The position numbers and the translations under genes are program-made. The notes under the pieces are model-generated. The model was given only the letters and a program-made list of their open reading frames with translations. It had not been told where the DNA came from and did not search any database. A DNA stretch of 64,000 bases from an uncultured Desulfatitalea sp. (GTDB taxonomy: Bacteria > Desulfobacterota > Desulfobacteria > Desulfobacterales > Desulfosarcinaceae): the NCBI GenBank assembly GCA_937868765.1, contig CALMNL010000003.1:558001-622000 (forward strand). Reading direction: 5' to 3'. Shown here one piece after another: positions 55,463 to 64,000 of the stretch; position 1 is the stretch's first letter; every line of letters starts with the position of its first letter.

Positions 55463-56812
55463 ATGAGAAGAGAATCTGAACTCAAGCAGCAAGTACCAGG
55501 TGTGGCAGAACGCCAAGAGATCCTGCCTTGGATGGCAGCGCTCTTTGCCGAAAGTTTTGGTTCCGGTGCAATAGCGCCGAACGATGATATCTTGTTTCCC
55601 TATGGGATGCACCAAACTCCGATGGCAAGGATTTTTCGACTCCCCTTGATTGATGAAGAGGCCAAGCCCGCCTCGGATGATCAGTGCTTTGCCCACGAAA
55701 AAGTTTCAGAAATGCGTCGCCGACCCGGTGCGGTCATTGCCGGGAAAGTCCGGTCCGCTTTCGCGCTGACTTCCCTTGTTAACAATATTTCAAGAAGTTA
55801 CAATAACATAGCGATGGGTATACTGGGCAATGCAACACTGGCGCGGTTGCAGTTCGAAGAAACGTCTATCGATCATGCCCATGCATGGCAAATGGAGCGC
55901 GTGATCCAGAGCGGCTCATTTTTGATTCATATCATATTTGACTACCTGTCGCAGGAACACATAGACGGCAAGCACCTGCGGCTTCATCGACTGTTTAAGG
56001 CCATCCAGGCCGAACTGGCAGACTGTGCAAAGGGCGGCTATTTCCGGCAGCTGGAGGCCGGGCTGCAATGGGCGTTGAGCACGCAGAGCCCACGCCAGAT
56101 CGCCGGGCGCAGCGCTCGAGTGATAACTGCATTATTGCAGGAAATACAATTTTACTACAAGATGCTAGTATCATCAGGCCAAAGACAAGGACGAGCACAA
56201 AAAAATTTGGATGCAATTCAATTCTTGCTCGCAAGAGGCACTGAAATCGCGGACTCGTTAAGGTTCTATGCCGGCGATTTCACGTACCGCCCGGACCGTG
56301 TCCAGCTGCTGCCTTTGATTCACAAACAGATAAGTCACCTGCGTACAGACTATCCGAACATCAGCGTAGAACTAATCTCCAAAAAGCGGTTGCCCCATAT
56401 CCGAGCAGATCGACGGCGCACGGAATTCGCCTTGTGGCAAATCCTCGTCAATGCGGTAGAGGCACAGCCTGGCGATGCAGCAGTGGTGCGCATTACCCTG
56501 CGCCGATTTCAGGACGAGGCGCCTGCCGAACGCTGTGGCGTCCACTCTGGAAAGGATTATGTGGTAATCACGATTCAGGATGCTGGCCCGGGGATTTCTT
56601 CGGATATTCAAGAAAACATTTTCGAACCTTTCTTCCGGACCCGGGACAAACGGGGCCATGCAGGAATGGGCCTGGCCGCCGCTGCCGGCATCATCCGGGC
56701 CCACCAGGGCTATATCCAGGTTACCTCGCAAGCAGGCCATGGGGCTAGCTTCAAGGTGTACCTGCCTTTGCAAGCCGCTTCGGATCAGGAACGTGCGCTA
56801 AAGAGAGCCTGA
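55463..56812 (+). CDS. Histidine-kinase-like protein lacking phospho-acceptor His
   Basis: 449 aa. The C-terminal ATPase domain is intact (QILVNAVEAQ, DAGPGIS, GHAGMGLAAAAGIIRAHQG). The position where this kinase family has G-I-A-H-D-F-N-N-L-L-M-G-I-L-G-N reads N-I-S-R-S-Y-N-N-I-A-M-G-I-L-G-N: Arg replaces His, while the surrounding NN.MGILGN is preserved. So it probably cannot autophosphorylate in the usual way. No PAS or TM segment; ~100 N-terminal residues unassigned. Divergent from the NtrC-type gene. It may inhibit or scaffold a partner kinase, or be decaying. Confidence 0.83.
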   Translation: MRRESELKQQVPGVAERQEILPWMAALFAESFGSGAIAPNDDILFPYGMHQTPMARIFRLPLIDEEAKPASDDQCFAHEKVSEMRRRPGAVIAGKVRSAFALTSLVNNISRSYNNIAMGILGNATLARLQFEETSIDHAHAWQMERVIQSGSFLIHIIFDYLSQEHIDGKHLRLHRLFKAIQAELADCAKGGYFRQLEAGLQWALSTQSPRQIAGRSARVITALLQEIQFYYKMLVSSGQRQGRAQKNLDAIQFLLARGTEIADSLRFYAGDFTYRPDRVQLLPLIHKQISHLRTDYPNISVELISKKRLPHIRADRRRTEFALWQILVNAVEAQPGDAAVVRITLRRFQDEAPAERCGVHSGKDYVVITIQDAGPGISSDIQENIFEPFFRTRDKRGHAGMGLAAAAGIIRAHQGYIQVTSQAGHGASFKVYLPLQAASDQERALKRA

Positions 56813-57265
56813 CCTCCAATCCGATACAACTCTGCAAGGATTTTGAATGCCTCAGGTATAAATTGTGAGGCATACGTCGTACCCCATAATCACCGGTACC
56901 CACCACAGAAGGCAGATATTGCCCCCGATGCCGATATCGCCAGGGCGACCGGCGTCCCCTTTTACCAACCGCAGCCTTAAGCCCGATGGATTTTTCTGAA
57001 TGTCAAAATCTTGGCTTGTCCTCAAAGGCGCGATTTACAATGCAAGTATTGGGAAATACACAAGGAACTATAATTAGAGGTATGGTATGCGATTTGCTTG
57101 GACGAATGGCGACGAACGACCACAGCAAGGGATTGTTATAAACGCAAACTGGGTAATAGCAGGAGCCCAATTCTAGCATGCAGCAAAATGACTTGAGGGG
57201 GTTCCTCATTTTTACCTTTTCGTCCCCGACGATGTATTCACCAAAGCATTAAAAATAAAAATGGC
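56813..57265. other. Intergenic region with decayed glycan-gene sequence
   Basis: 453 nt. An inverted repeat ATGCCTCA/TGAGGCAT at 56847-56873 follows the kinase-like gene but has no T-run. From about 56979 to 57100 the sequence resembles that downstream of the giant gene (63738-63884), with frame shifts and stops, so it looks like a broken copy of the end of a related gene. Promoter of the giant gene not recognised. Confidence 0.5.
56979..57100 (+). repeat. Direct repeat copy 1 flanking the giant gene
   Basis: Shares with copy 2 the words AGCC-GATGG, TCAAAA-CTTGGCTTG-CCTCAAA, CGCGAT and GT-TGCGA-TTGCTTG in the same order. Translated, WLVLKGAI and IIRGMVCDLL echo copy 2's WLALKHAM and MIRYVVRELL but in two different frames, so this copy is decayed. 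Confidence 0.55.
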
Positions 57266-60200
57266 ATGAAACAAAATTTTCTATATTCATCAGAATTTGA
57301 CTTTCCGGTTTATGACGGTGTGTTGCGAAAGATTGTAACTGTCTTTTTTATGCCTAGAAGCGGGAGCACCCTTCTGGCATGCTTATTGGCACAAACGAAG
57401 AAGCTTGGATTTCCGCTGGAATATTTTTCCCCAAAAAACTTCGAAATGATCACCCGCCGCCTAAATGGATTAAGCGCGGAAAACATCGCTCCTCTGCTTA
57501 GGGTGAGAACGAGCGCTAATGGTATTTTTGGCTACAAGTGGAATTACGATTTCGAAAAGAAAGATGAAATCAGAATAATAAGAGAAAAATTATGTCCTCA
57601 ATACCTCATATTGACGGATCGCAAGGATCGCGAACAACAGGCAAGATCTTTGTGTATTGCCAGAAAAACAGGAGATTGGGTTTTACCAAAGCGAGAGCAC
57701 TCTAGTAGTGGCATTAAAGATATGGCTGTAGAAGCCTGGGAAATTAAGCAAACCCAACAAGAATTACAACGTGATAGAGAAAATCTTCACCGAATGATCG
57801 AAAGATTGAGAATACCAGTTATTGAGGTATTCTATGAGGATATTTTGGGAAATGAACAAAATGTCGTCAGTCATATCGGCAGGTTTTGCGGTGAGCAAAT
57901 AAATGGCCGTGTGTCCATCGAACTTGTGCCAATTAGCAAACAGAGCCCGGAAGATTCAGAAAAACATACACCGCCGACTGCGATAACCAGTCAAAAAGAG
58001 GGCGATTCAAATAATAAACCTATTCATCGAAAAATTGAAAGCACAGTAACAAGCTCCTTCCAAGAAGGTATTTCCACCAATAATCGCCCGCTTCCGTTGA
58101 AATTATTGCTGGCGACAAACCACCTTTTTACATACACGGGCTCTGAGATTACTTTATTGACTTTGGCGAAAGAACTTTCACTCAGAGGACACAATATTTT
58201 TGTCTATTCCAAATATATATCCCATCAGTTTGTTCGAAAATTTTCAGAGTTCTCATCTGTCACAGATGATTTGAAAAAATTTGACGATATCACATTTGAT
58301 GCCGCTTATGTGCAACATAACCCCATTGCATTGGAAGTGCGTCATAGTCGCCCTGCGCTGCCTATCTTCTTTGCCTCTCTAGGCATATTGCCTTTTCTCG
58401 AACAACCGCCACCAATCAATGTGTCAGTCGATAACTACCTCGCGATCAGCGAGGAGGTGAAAGACAATTTGATCAAAGGTGGCATCAGCAGGGAAATCAT
58501 CTATTTATTCAGGAACATAGTCGATTCAGGCAAGTTTCGCCCCTTACGGACTCTCAACCATAGACCGCAATCGGCGGCAATTTACAGCTACAAAATAGAT
58601 CGCAAAACCATGGAGCTGATTGTAGCGGCATGTGCGCATTGCGGTATAATTTGGCGCCATATCGGTGTAAAGCCCGGCGAAATAGATCAGGAAGCGTTGC
58701 CAGCTGAATTAAATAAATACGACATTGTCTTCACTCTTGGAAGAGGGGTTATCGAAACCATGATGTGCGCCAAAATTCCTTTGGTGCTCGATATTCATGG
58801 CGGTGATGGTATGGTTACACCAGAGAATATGAGCGATTTGATGCAAAACAACTTCTCTGGCAGATTCCATCGAAAGCGCTACTCTGTCGATGAGCTTGTT
58901 AATGAGATCCAAAGGTATAGAGCTGAAAATGGTCCAATCATGCGTGAGTTGGCCATCAGGCACTTCGATGCAAAGCTATGCGTGAATAGCTTCGTTGAAA
59001 TCGTTAATGAGAAATTACATTCGAAGATTAAAAAAATGGGCCGGCTCGATACTGGAATATTACAATATTGTGTGAATCTTATCAAAACAACCAAGGATTT
59101 TACAGAAGCTGCACATAATATTCAACAAAGAGAGGAGAAAGAAAAATCGACCCAGCCGGTGGCCGTCCCATCCGAATCAAAAATGAGAAAAGGTGGTGCC
59201 GATCAAACGGAACAGTCAGGTAGGGTTCGTCTGATCGCTTTTTATTTGCCTCAGTTTCACAGGATTGCCGAAAACGATAAATGGTGGGGTAAGGGTTTTA
59301 CCGAATGGTCTAATGTCACAAGCGCAAAGCCTCTTTTCCCGGGACACTATCAGCCTCAACTGCCAGCGGACTTAGGATTTTACGATTTACGTGTACCTGA
59401 AACAATGGATGAACAGGCCCAGTTGGCCAAACAATATGGAATTTACGGGTTCTGCTATTATCATTACTGGTTCAACGGCAGTCGACTCCTAGAGAAACCC
59501 GTATCCGCCATGCTCAGGAGAGGCGAACCCGATTTTCCATTTTGCCTATGCTGGGCAAATGAAAATTGGACGAGATCGTGGGATGGCGGTGCCAACCAGA
59601 TTTTAATGGAGCAAAGATACAGCCATAGCGATGACCTTGCACACATACGATATCTGCTTCCGATATTTGACGATCATAGATATATACGAGTCGACGGGAA
59701 ACCGGTCTTTCTCGTATACCGTGCCAAAAAGCTGCCTGAAGCGAGAAGAACCACTGATATTTGGAGAGTTGAAGCTAAAAGAGCTGGTATTGGGGACCTT
59801 TATTTGTGCCTGGTTGAAAGCTTCAGTGATGAACACTGCGACCCGGCGATGTCAGGTTTCGACGCAGCCATAGAATTCCAGCCCGATTGGAGCCGATTGA
59901 AGCCGGAATTGCGCGATCCTCGATATCCAGATTTGCAAGTGTATAGTTATCCGAAAATCGTTACTGAAATGCTGAAAAAGCCGATGCCTGGATATAAGCG
60001 CTTTCCCTGTGTGGTCCCGAGATGGGACAATTCTCCGCGGCGAGGGAGAAAAGGCACCATCTTCATCGATAGCTCTCCAGAACAATATGAACTGTGGCTG
60101 AAAAATACGATTGCGAAGTTTAGGCCACCATCTCCATCAGAGAATTTCGTTTTCATAAATGCATGGAACGAATGGGCCGAAGGAAATCATCTGGAGCCAG

Positions 60201-63200
60201 ATCAACAATTCCGTCATACCTATCTGATATCCACCCAACGGGCCCTATCCATATCGGCAGAAGAAGGAAAAGACGGAAACCGTCCGGAATTATCGCTCAG
60301 AAAAAAAAATGATTTCGATTCAATAAGAGCTTCAATAATTATTCCTGTCTTTAATCAATTAGAGTATACCAAACGTTGTATTCAATCAATTTTTCAGAAC
60401 ACGGATAACAAACTATATGAATTAATTATAGTCGATAACAATTCGACGGATGGCCATCAGCAATATCTTGATAAGCTCAAAGGCCAAGTTGTAGTCATAA
60501 AGAACAAAGAAAATTTAGGCTTCGCCAAGGCCTGCAATCAGGGAGCGGCGGCGGCATGCGGCGAATTTTTGGTATTTCTAAATAACGACACCGAGCCCCA
60601 AACCCGATGGTTGGATGCTCTTGTAGCGGCTGCGGACAAGAATTCGAATGCGGGGGCAGTCGGTGCAAAATTGGTTTACCCAGATGGACGCCTGCAGGAG
60701 GCAGGTGCGTTGATTTTTTCGGACGGTAGCGGAGATAACTTCGGGCGTGGCAAAAGCCCCGATAATCCTGTGTTCAACATTGCATGCGAGGTAGACTATT
60801 GCTCCGGAGCATGTCTTCTGGTCCGACGCGATATTTTCAAGCGGATAGGCGGCTTCGACGAGCGATACAGCCCGGCTTACTATGAGGAGACGGATCTTTG
60901 TTTCGCTATTCGCAAATTGGGTTGCCAGGTTCTCTATGAACCCGGGGCAGTAGTCATTCACCATGAATCGGTTACCGCTGACAGTTTGAAGAAAGATTTT
61001 TCAAAATCCCTAATAGAAATTAACCGCCGCAAGTTTGCTGCAAAATGGGAAAATGAGCTTACCCTTCAGGATCTCCCTCCTAAAATTAGTGGGCGTCTTC
61101 CGGTTACCGCATCGCGAATGCGTCTGAAAACATTACAAAAAAATGTTCGGCCCACCGCGGCGGGCCCGGCGGCAAAGGCAGTGGTTTTCTTCCCTCATAA
61201 CCCATGGCCACCGATGACCGGGGCCCATCGAAGATGCCTTTCGCTGCTTAGTTCGCTAAGGGGGATGGGAATGGAGGTTGTTTTAGTTAGCAGCTTGGCA
61301 TTCTCAGACCAACCATGGAGCGAGGAAGCTGAGCGGAGGCTGAAGTCGGAACTGGGCGTGTCTTGCGCCGTCCATGTCCCCGATACCAGAGAACGGCTGT
61401 TGATACGTGGGCATTGTGCCGCTTCCGGTTCTGAAAGGTTTCATCGGTATAAACTGCCAGGGCTTGCTCGCTTCTTTGGTGAGATCTGCAGACAGCATAA
61501 ACCGGACATTGTTTTAATCAATTATGCTTACTGGGGCTACCTGGCCGACAATCTGCCCGATGGCAAGCCTTTGAAAGTAATCGAGATGCACGATCTTGTC
61601 GGCCTCAACGAAAAAATGCAAAAAAAAATATGGCAAAAAATCGGAAATCCGCCATTTGGCCCTGGCCGCTATAATACAATGAAAGAATGGCAGATCGAAG
61701 TCGATACAGATCGTCCAGAGACCCCAGAAATCGAAGTGTACGACAAATTCGACCTGGTCATGGCGATCAGCGATCGGGAAGCTCAATGCATTCGGCCGCA
61801 TCTTCACCGGGCGGTGGTCGAGACCTTGCCGATGGCATATCTGCCCGCGGAAATTGAGAACACATACGCAGGAGCGCCGGTGCTTGTAATAAGTGCCAAT
61901 GTTTTCAACTTTCAAGGATATCTGTTCCTTATTGATGAAATCCTTCCCAATGTTCGCACGCTTTTTCCGAAGTTTGAAGTACATGTCATTGGCGATGCGT
62001 GCCGGTATTTGGCACCAGCTGAGGGAGTGAAGCTTCTCGGCTATCAAGAGTCGCTGGCACCTCACTACGCCAAGGCTCCATTCGCGTTATGTCCCCTTCT
62101 GGCTGGCACTGGTCAGCAGGTAAAAATCGTGGAAGCCATGGGCCATGGAGTTCCGGTTATCGCCATGCGACAGGTGACTGCCAGCGCACCAATCATCCAT
62201 GGACAGAACGGATTCATCGCCGAGGACGCAGCTGACTTCGCACGGTGGGTGCGGCTCTGTTTGGAACAGCGCGAACTATGCGAACGGCTCGGCAAAAACG
62301 CACGGCGCACCATTGGCGAGAACTTCTCACCCCAGATTCTGCAGGATCGATTAAAAGGTTTGCTGCAACGGATAGGCGACGGGCGGCATGTTGCGCCGGC
62401 AAAAAACATTGGCAGCCGGCCAATTGCTTCGTCCTATATTGGAGAGCCCCGGCACATCCTGTGGGTTAGGGCGGACGCCATTGGAGACAACGTGCTGGCA
62501 GCCAGCATGCTGCCAGCCTTAAAGAAACAATATCCCGGTGCACGAATCACTGTCCTGTGCCAATCACACATCACGGACCTTTACGAAACATGCCCACAGG
62601 CAGATGAGGTGATAGGCTTTGATCTGCGTCGTGCCCTGGCCGATGGGGCTTACCGCTGGGATATAGCCGGCAGGCTTGGGGCTCTCGGCGTAGATTGGGC
62701 CCTCAATTCTGTTTACTCCCGGGAGCCGCTGGGGGACCTTTTTGCCGCCGCCAGTCGGGCTATGCAGATTGTGGGTTTCCAAGGCGATCTTTGCAACGTC
62801 ACTGCAGAGCAGAGACACAGGGCCAATAAGGCCTATACCCTTCTGATCGGCTCAAGCCGGACTCATGCTCCGGAACTCGAGAGACACCGGGAGTTTTTGG
62901 TTTCGCTGGGGGTGACTTCGCCAAAGCTTCAGCCCATCCTGTGGCTTAACGATGAAGATGATGCCTTCGCGAAGGACTTCTTTGCAACCAATGAATTCGA
63001 CGAGGAACACACTATCGCATTGTTCGCCGGAGCGCAGGCCGATATTCGTCGCTACCCTCGCTACGGAGAGGCATTGGCGGAAGTATGCCAACGACATCAC
63101 CTGCAGGTGGTCGCCTTGGGGGCCGCATCCGACGCAGCTCTCAACCGCGCGTGCCTGACACGGATCGGCGTGCCGGTAATGGATCTGAGTGGTCAAACGA

Positions 63201-63739
63201 GCTTGCGGCAGGCGGCCGCAGTGATCAAGCACTGTCGCTTGGCAGTGGGGTCTGAAAGCGGGTTGGCCCACATGGCCTGCGCGGTCGGTACCCCCCAGGT
63301 GGTGTTGGTCGGCGGCGGTCATTTCGGACGATTCATGCCATACTCGAACCTTACCACCTTGGCCTGTCTGCCCCTCGAATGCTATGGGTGCAACTGGCGC
63401 TGCCCGTTGCCGGCCGCGCGATGCGTCCAGGCGCTCCACCCTATGGTGCTTTCTCGGGCGGTTGAGGCAGCGCTGACATCACGACCGAAAAGGCCGCGCA
63501 TCTTCATGCAAACAACCAAGGCACAGACCGTTTCTGCTTCTCCCCAATGGTGCCTGCCGCACCAGCCTGACCTGGTCGATGATGTGGAAGTCGTCCATGT
63601 CGAAGTCGAGATGGGCATAAAACCTGAAGCCGAACTGAGTATTTCGCCGAAGGCCCTTTCGGCATGCAGTACCACCGCCCTGCCAAACAATACTGCCGAG
63701 GGTTCGCATGGCCTCGGCATTTGCCTGCCACAGGCATGA
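57266..63739 (+). CDS. Six-module sulfotransferase/glycosyltransferase
   Basis: 2157 aa. Modules in order: Stf0-like sulfotransferase (~28-215; PAPS loop P-R-S-G-S-T-L-L at ~30), GT-B glycosyltransferase-like (~278-585; TNHLFTYTGSEITLL), WbsX/GH99-like domain (~654-998; IAFYLPQFH, GKGFTEWSNV, NENWTRSWDGG), GT2 (~1022-1240; IIPVFNQLEYTKRCI, FLNNDTE, YYEETDLCF), GT4 (~1306-1707; GAHRRCLSLL, PLLAGTGQQVKIVEAMG), GT9/heptosyltransferase (~1730-2075; WVRADAIGDNVLAASML, VGSESGLAHMA). The final ~75 residues are not domain-like. The first ~3 kb is clearly AT-richer than the rest. Probably builds and sulfates a surface glycan; a mosaic or horizontally acquired gene. Confidence 0.85.
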   Translation: MKQNFLYSSEFDFPVYDGVLRKIVTVFFMPRSGSTLLACLLAQTKKLGFPLEYFSPKNFEMITRRLNGLSAENIAPLLRVRTSANGIFGYKWNYDFEKKDEIRIIREKLCPQYLILTDRKDREQQARSLCIARKTGDWVLPKREHSSSGIKDMAVEAWEIKQTQQELQRDRENLHRMIERLRIPVIEVFYEDILGNEQNVVSHIGRFCGEQINGRVSIELVPISKQSPEDSEKHTPPTAITSQKEGDSNNKPIHRKIESTVTSSFQEGISTNNRPLPLKLLLATNHLFTYTGSEITLLTLAKELSLRGHNIFVYSKYISHQFVRKFSEFSSVTDDLKKFDDITFDAAYVQHNPIALEVRHSRPALPIFFASLGILPFLEQPPPINVSVDNYLAISEEVKDNLIKGGISREIIYLFRNIVDSGKFRPLRTLNHRPQSAAIYSYKIDRKTMELIVAACAHCGIIWRHIGVKPGEIDQEALPAELNKYDIVFTLGRGVIETMMCAKIPLVLDIHGGDGMVTPENMSDLMQNNFSGRFHRKRYSVDELVNEIQRYRAENGPIMRELAIRHFDAKLCVNSFVEIVNEKLHSKIKKMGRLDTGILQYCVNLIKTTKDFTEAAHNIQQREEKEKSTQPVAVPSESKMRKGGADQTEQSGRVRLIAFYLPQFHRIAENDKWWGKGFTEWSNVTSAKPLFPGHYQPQLPADLGFYDLRVPETMDEQAQLAKQYGIYGFCYYHYWFNGSRLLEKPVSAMLRRGEPDFPFCLCWANENWTRSWDGGANQILMEQRYSHSDDLAHIRYLLPIFDDHRYIRVDGKPVFLVYRAKKLPEARRTTDIWRVEAKRAGIGDLYLCLVESFSDEHCDPAMSGFDAAIEFQPDWSRLKPELRDPRYPDLQVYSYPKIVTEMLKKPMPGYKRFPCVVPRWDNSPRRGRKGTIFIDSSPEQYELWLKNTIAKFRPPSPSENFVFINAWNEWAEGNHLEPDQQFRHTYLISTQRALSISAEEGKDGNRPELSLRKKNDFDSIRASIIIPVFNQLEYTKRCIQSIFQNTDNKLYELIIVDNNSTDGHQQYLDKLKGQVVVIKNKENLGFAKACNQGAAAACGEFLVFLNNDTEPQTRWLDALVAAADKNSNAGAVGAKLVYPDGRLQEAGALIFSDGSGDNFGRGKSPDNPVFNIACEVDYCSGACLLVRRDIFKRIGGFDERYSPAYYEETDLCFAIRKLGCQVLYEPGAVVIHHESVTADSLKKDFSKSLIEINRRKFAAKWENELTLQDLPPKISGRLPVTASRMRLKTLQKNVRPTAAGPAAKAVVFFPHNPWPPMTGAHRRCLSLLSSLRGMGMEVVLVSSLAFSDQPWSEEAERRLKSELGVSCAVHVPDTRERLLIRGHCAASGSERFHRYKLPGLARFFGEICRQHKPDIVLINYAYWGYLADNLPDGKPLKVIEMHDLVGLNEKMQKKIWQKIGNPPFGPGRYNTMKEWQIEVDTDRPETPEIEVYDKFDLVMAISDREAQCIRPHLHRAVVETLPMAYLPAEIENTYAGAPVLVISANVFNFQGYLFLIDEILPNVRTLFPKFEVHVIGDACRYLAPAEGVKLLGYQESLAPHYAKAPFALCPLLAGTGQQVKIVEAMGHGVPVIAMRQVTASAPIIHGQNGFIAEDAADFARWVRLCLEQRELCERLGKNARRTIGENFSPQILQDRLKGLLQRIGDGRHVAPAKNIGSRPIASSYIGEPRHILWVRADAIGDNVLAASMLPALKKQYPGARITVLCQSHITDLYETCPQADEVIGFDLRRALADGAYRWDIAGRLGALGVDWALNSVYSREPLGDLFAAASRAMQIVGFQGDLCNVTAEQRHRANKAYTLLIGSSRTHAPELERHREFLVSLGVTSPKLQPILWLNDEDDAFAKDFFATNEFDEEHTIALFAGAQADIRRYPRYGEALAEVCQRHHLQVVALGAASDAALNRACLTRIGVPVMDLSGQTSLRQAAAVIKHCRLAVGSESGLAHMACAVGTPQVVLVGGGHFGRFMPYSNLTTLACLPLECYGCNWRCPLPAARCVQALHPMVLSRAVEAALTSRPKRPRIFMQTTKAQTVSASPQWCLPHQPDLVDDVEVVHVEVEMGIKPEAELSISPKALSACSTTALPNNTAEGSHGLGICLPQA

Positions 63740-63884
63740 GCCGGATGGGCTCTTCGGAAGCCAATTCTTGAAACAATAGGCCGCACGTCAAAAACTTGGC
63801 TTGCCCTCAAACACGCGATGCAGAAACCAACTGCCAGGAAACGTAAAGAGCCCATGATTCGATATGTGGTACGCGAATTGCTTG
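63738..63884 (+). repeat. Direct repeat copy 2 flanking the giant gene
   Basis: Diverged direct repeat of 56979-57100. Relative to copy 1 it has about 25 extra bases (around 63759-63785). The pair brackets the giant gene at a distance of about 6.7 kb and supports tandem duplication of related glycan genes. Confidence 0.5.
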
Positions 63885-64000
63885 TGAAAAGCTTGAAACT
63901 TAGATGGCACTCGAAAAGAGGTCCTAAAACACGGATACTTGGAAATTTTCGGATTCTGACTTTACGAAACGAAATACTATGGCCTTCCCGAAATCTCCAA
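63740..64000 (+). other. Open frame continuing past the giant gene's stop
   Basis: After TGA 63737-63739 the same frame stays open for 87 codons to the edge of the window (AGWALRKPILETIGRTSKTWLALKHAM...), with a basic C-terminal stretch. It contains copy 2 of the direct repeat, better preserved as coding than copy 1. It could be the 5' part of a next gene, or sequence cut off from the giant gene by the stop. Not assignable to a family. Confidence 0.4.

Noticed and set aside
63737-63739. Second selenocysteine codon at the end of the giant gene
   Set aside because: No Cys-containing redox motif around it, no convincing SECIS hairpin, and the flanking residues look non-native. A plain stop or gene break is more likely.

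Overview
The window looks like a piece of chromosome from a sulfate-reducing-type Desulfobacterota bacterium, probably near Desulfosarcina/Desulfatitalea. This rests on protein content: Hdr/Qmo-like electron-transfer proteins, many PAS-type sensor kinases and HDOD proteins, bacteriohemerythrin, a DsrK/TmcB-type iron-sulfur protein, and several plausible sigma-54 promoters. The taxonomic call is inference; there is no rRNA or marker phylogeny here. Gene order is mostly ordinary chromosomal: short operons, many convergent pairs that nearly touch, and two tRNAs.

Layout. 1-11 kb: a DUF1015 protein (5' end outside the window), a DUF3783 protein, bacteriohemerythrin, two base-excision-repair glycosylases (MutM and a SMUG1-like enzyme), an RluA-type pseudouridine synthase overlapping a geranylgeranyl-reductase-like flavoprotein, an orphan C-terminal half of glutamyl-tRNA synthetase, and two sensor kinases. 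11-22.5 kb: a B12-binding radical SAM protein, a ferritin-like protein, a TerB-like protein with a CaCA-type exchanger, a double helix-turn-helix protein, an HDOD protein, quinone oxidoreductase, a RibD/DHFR-like reductase, CysS, a Nudix protein and ArgF. 22.7-27.2 kb: the most interesting locus, PocR-domain protein, HdrA/QmoA-like flavoprotein, QmoB-like flavoprotein-ferredoxin-MvhD fusion, and an HdrCD/DsrK-like protein whose frame is interrupted by UGA exactly where the family has a conserved Cys. A hairpin resembling a bacterial SECIS lies just after it, so I read it as a selenocysteine codon. 27.3-37.7 kb: lipoprotein, Dus, LysM lytic transglycosylase, Hsp33, ADP-ribose Nudix enzyme, TPR protein, phosphoglucomutase, orphan DNA methyltransferase and a hybrid kinase.

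38-41 kb holds an unusual two-gene unit: a long anchored protein with six IMAEI repeats, and a small secreted partner sharing one of its domains. 41-46 kb carries a methyltransferase, an HpcH/HpaI aldolase, a secreted lipase, and a 650-bp intergenic region with two related C/U-rich hairpin-terminator units (candidate sibling sRNAs, the first behind a sigma-54-like promoter). 46-49.4 kb: a decayed Dam-type methylase, tRNA-Arg, TadA, PurA, tRNA-Pro and IHF/HU. 49.8-56.8 kb is a signalling block: HDOD, metallo-beta-lactamase fold, a small unknown protein, PilZ, a receiver, an NtrC-type activator and a kinase-like protein without its phospho-acceptor His.

The window ends in a 6.5-kb gene for a six-module sulfotransferase/glycosyltransferase. 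It changes base composition along its length and is flanked by diverged direct repeats that suggest paralogous surface-glycan genes. Functional links are inferred from sequence and context; nothing was computed beyond reading the sequence.
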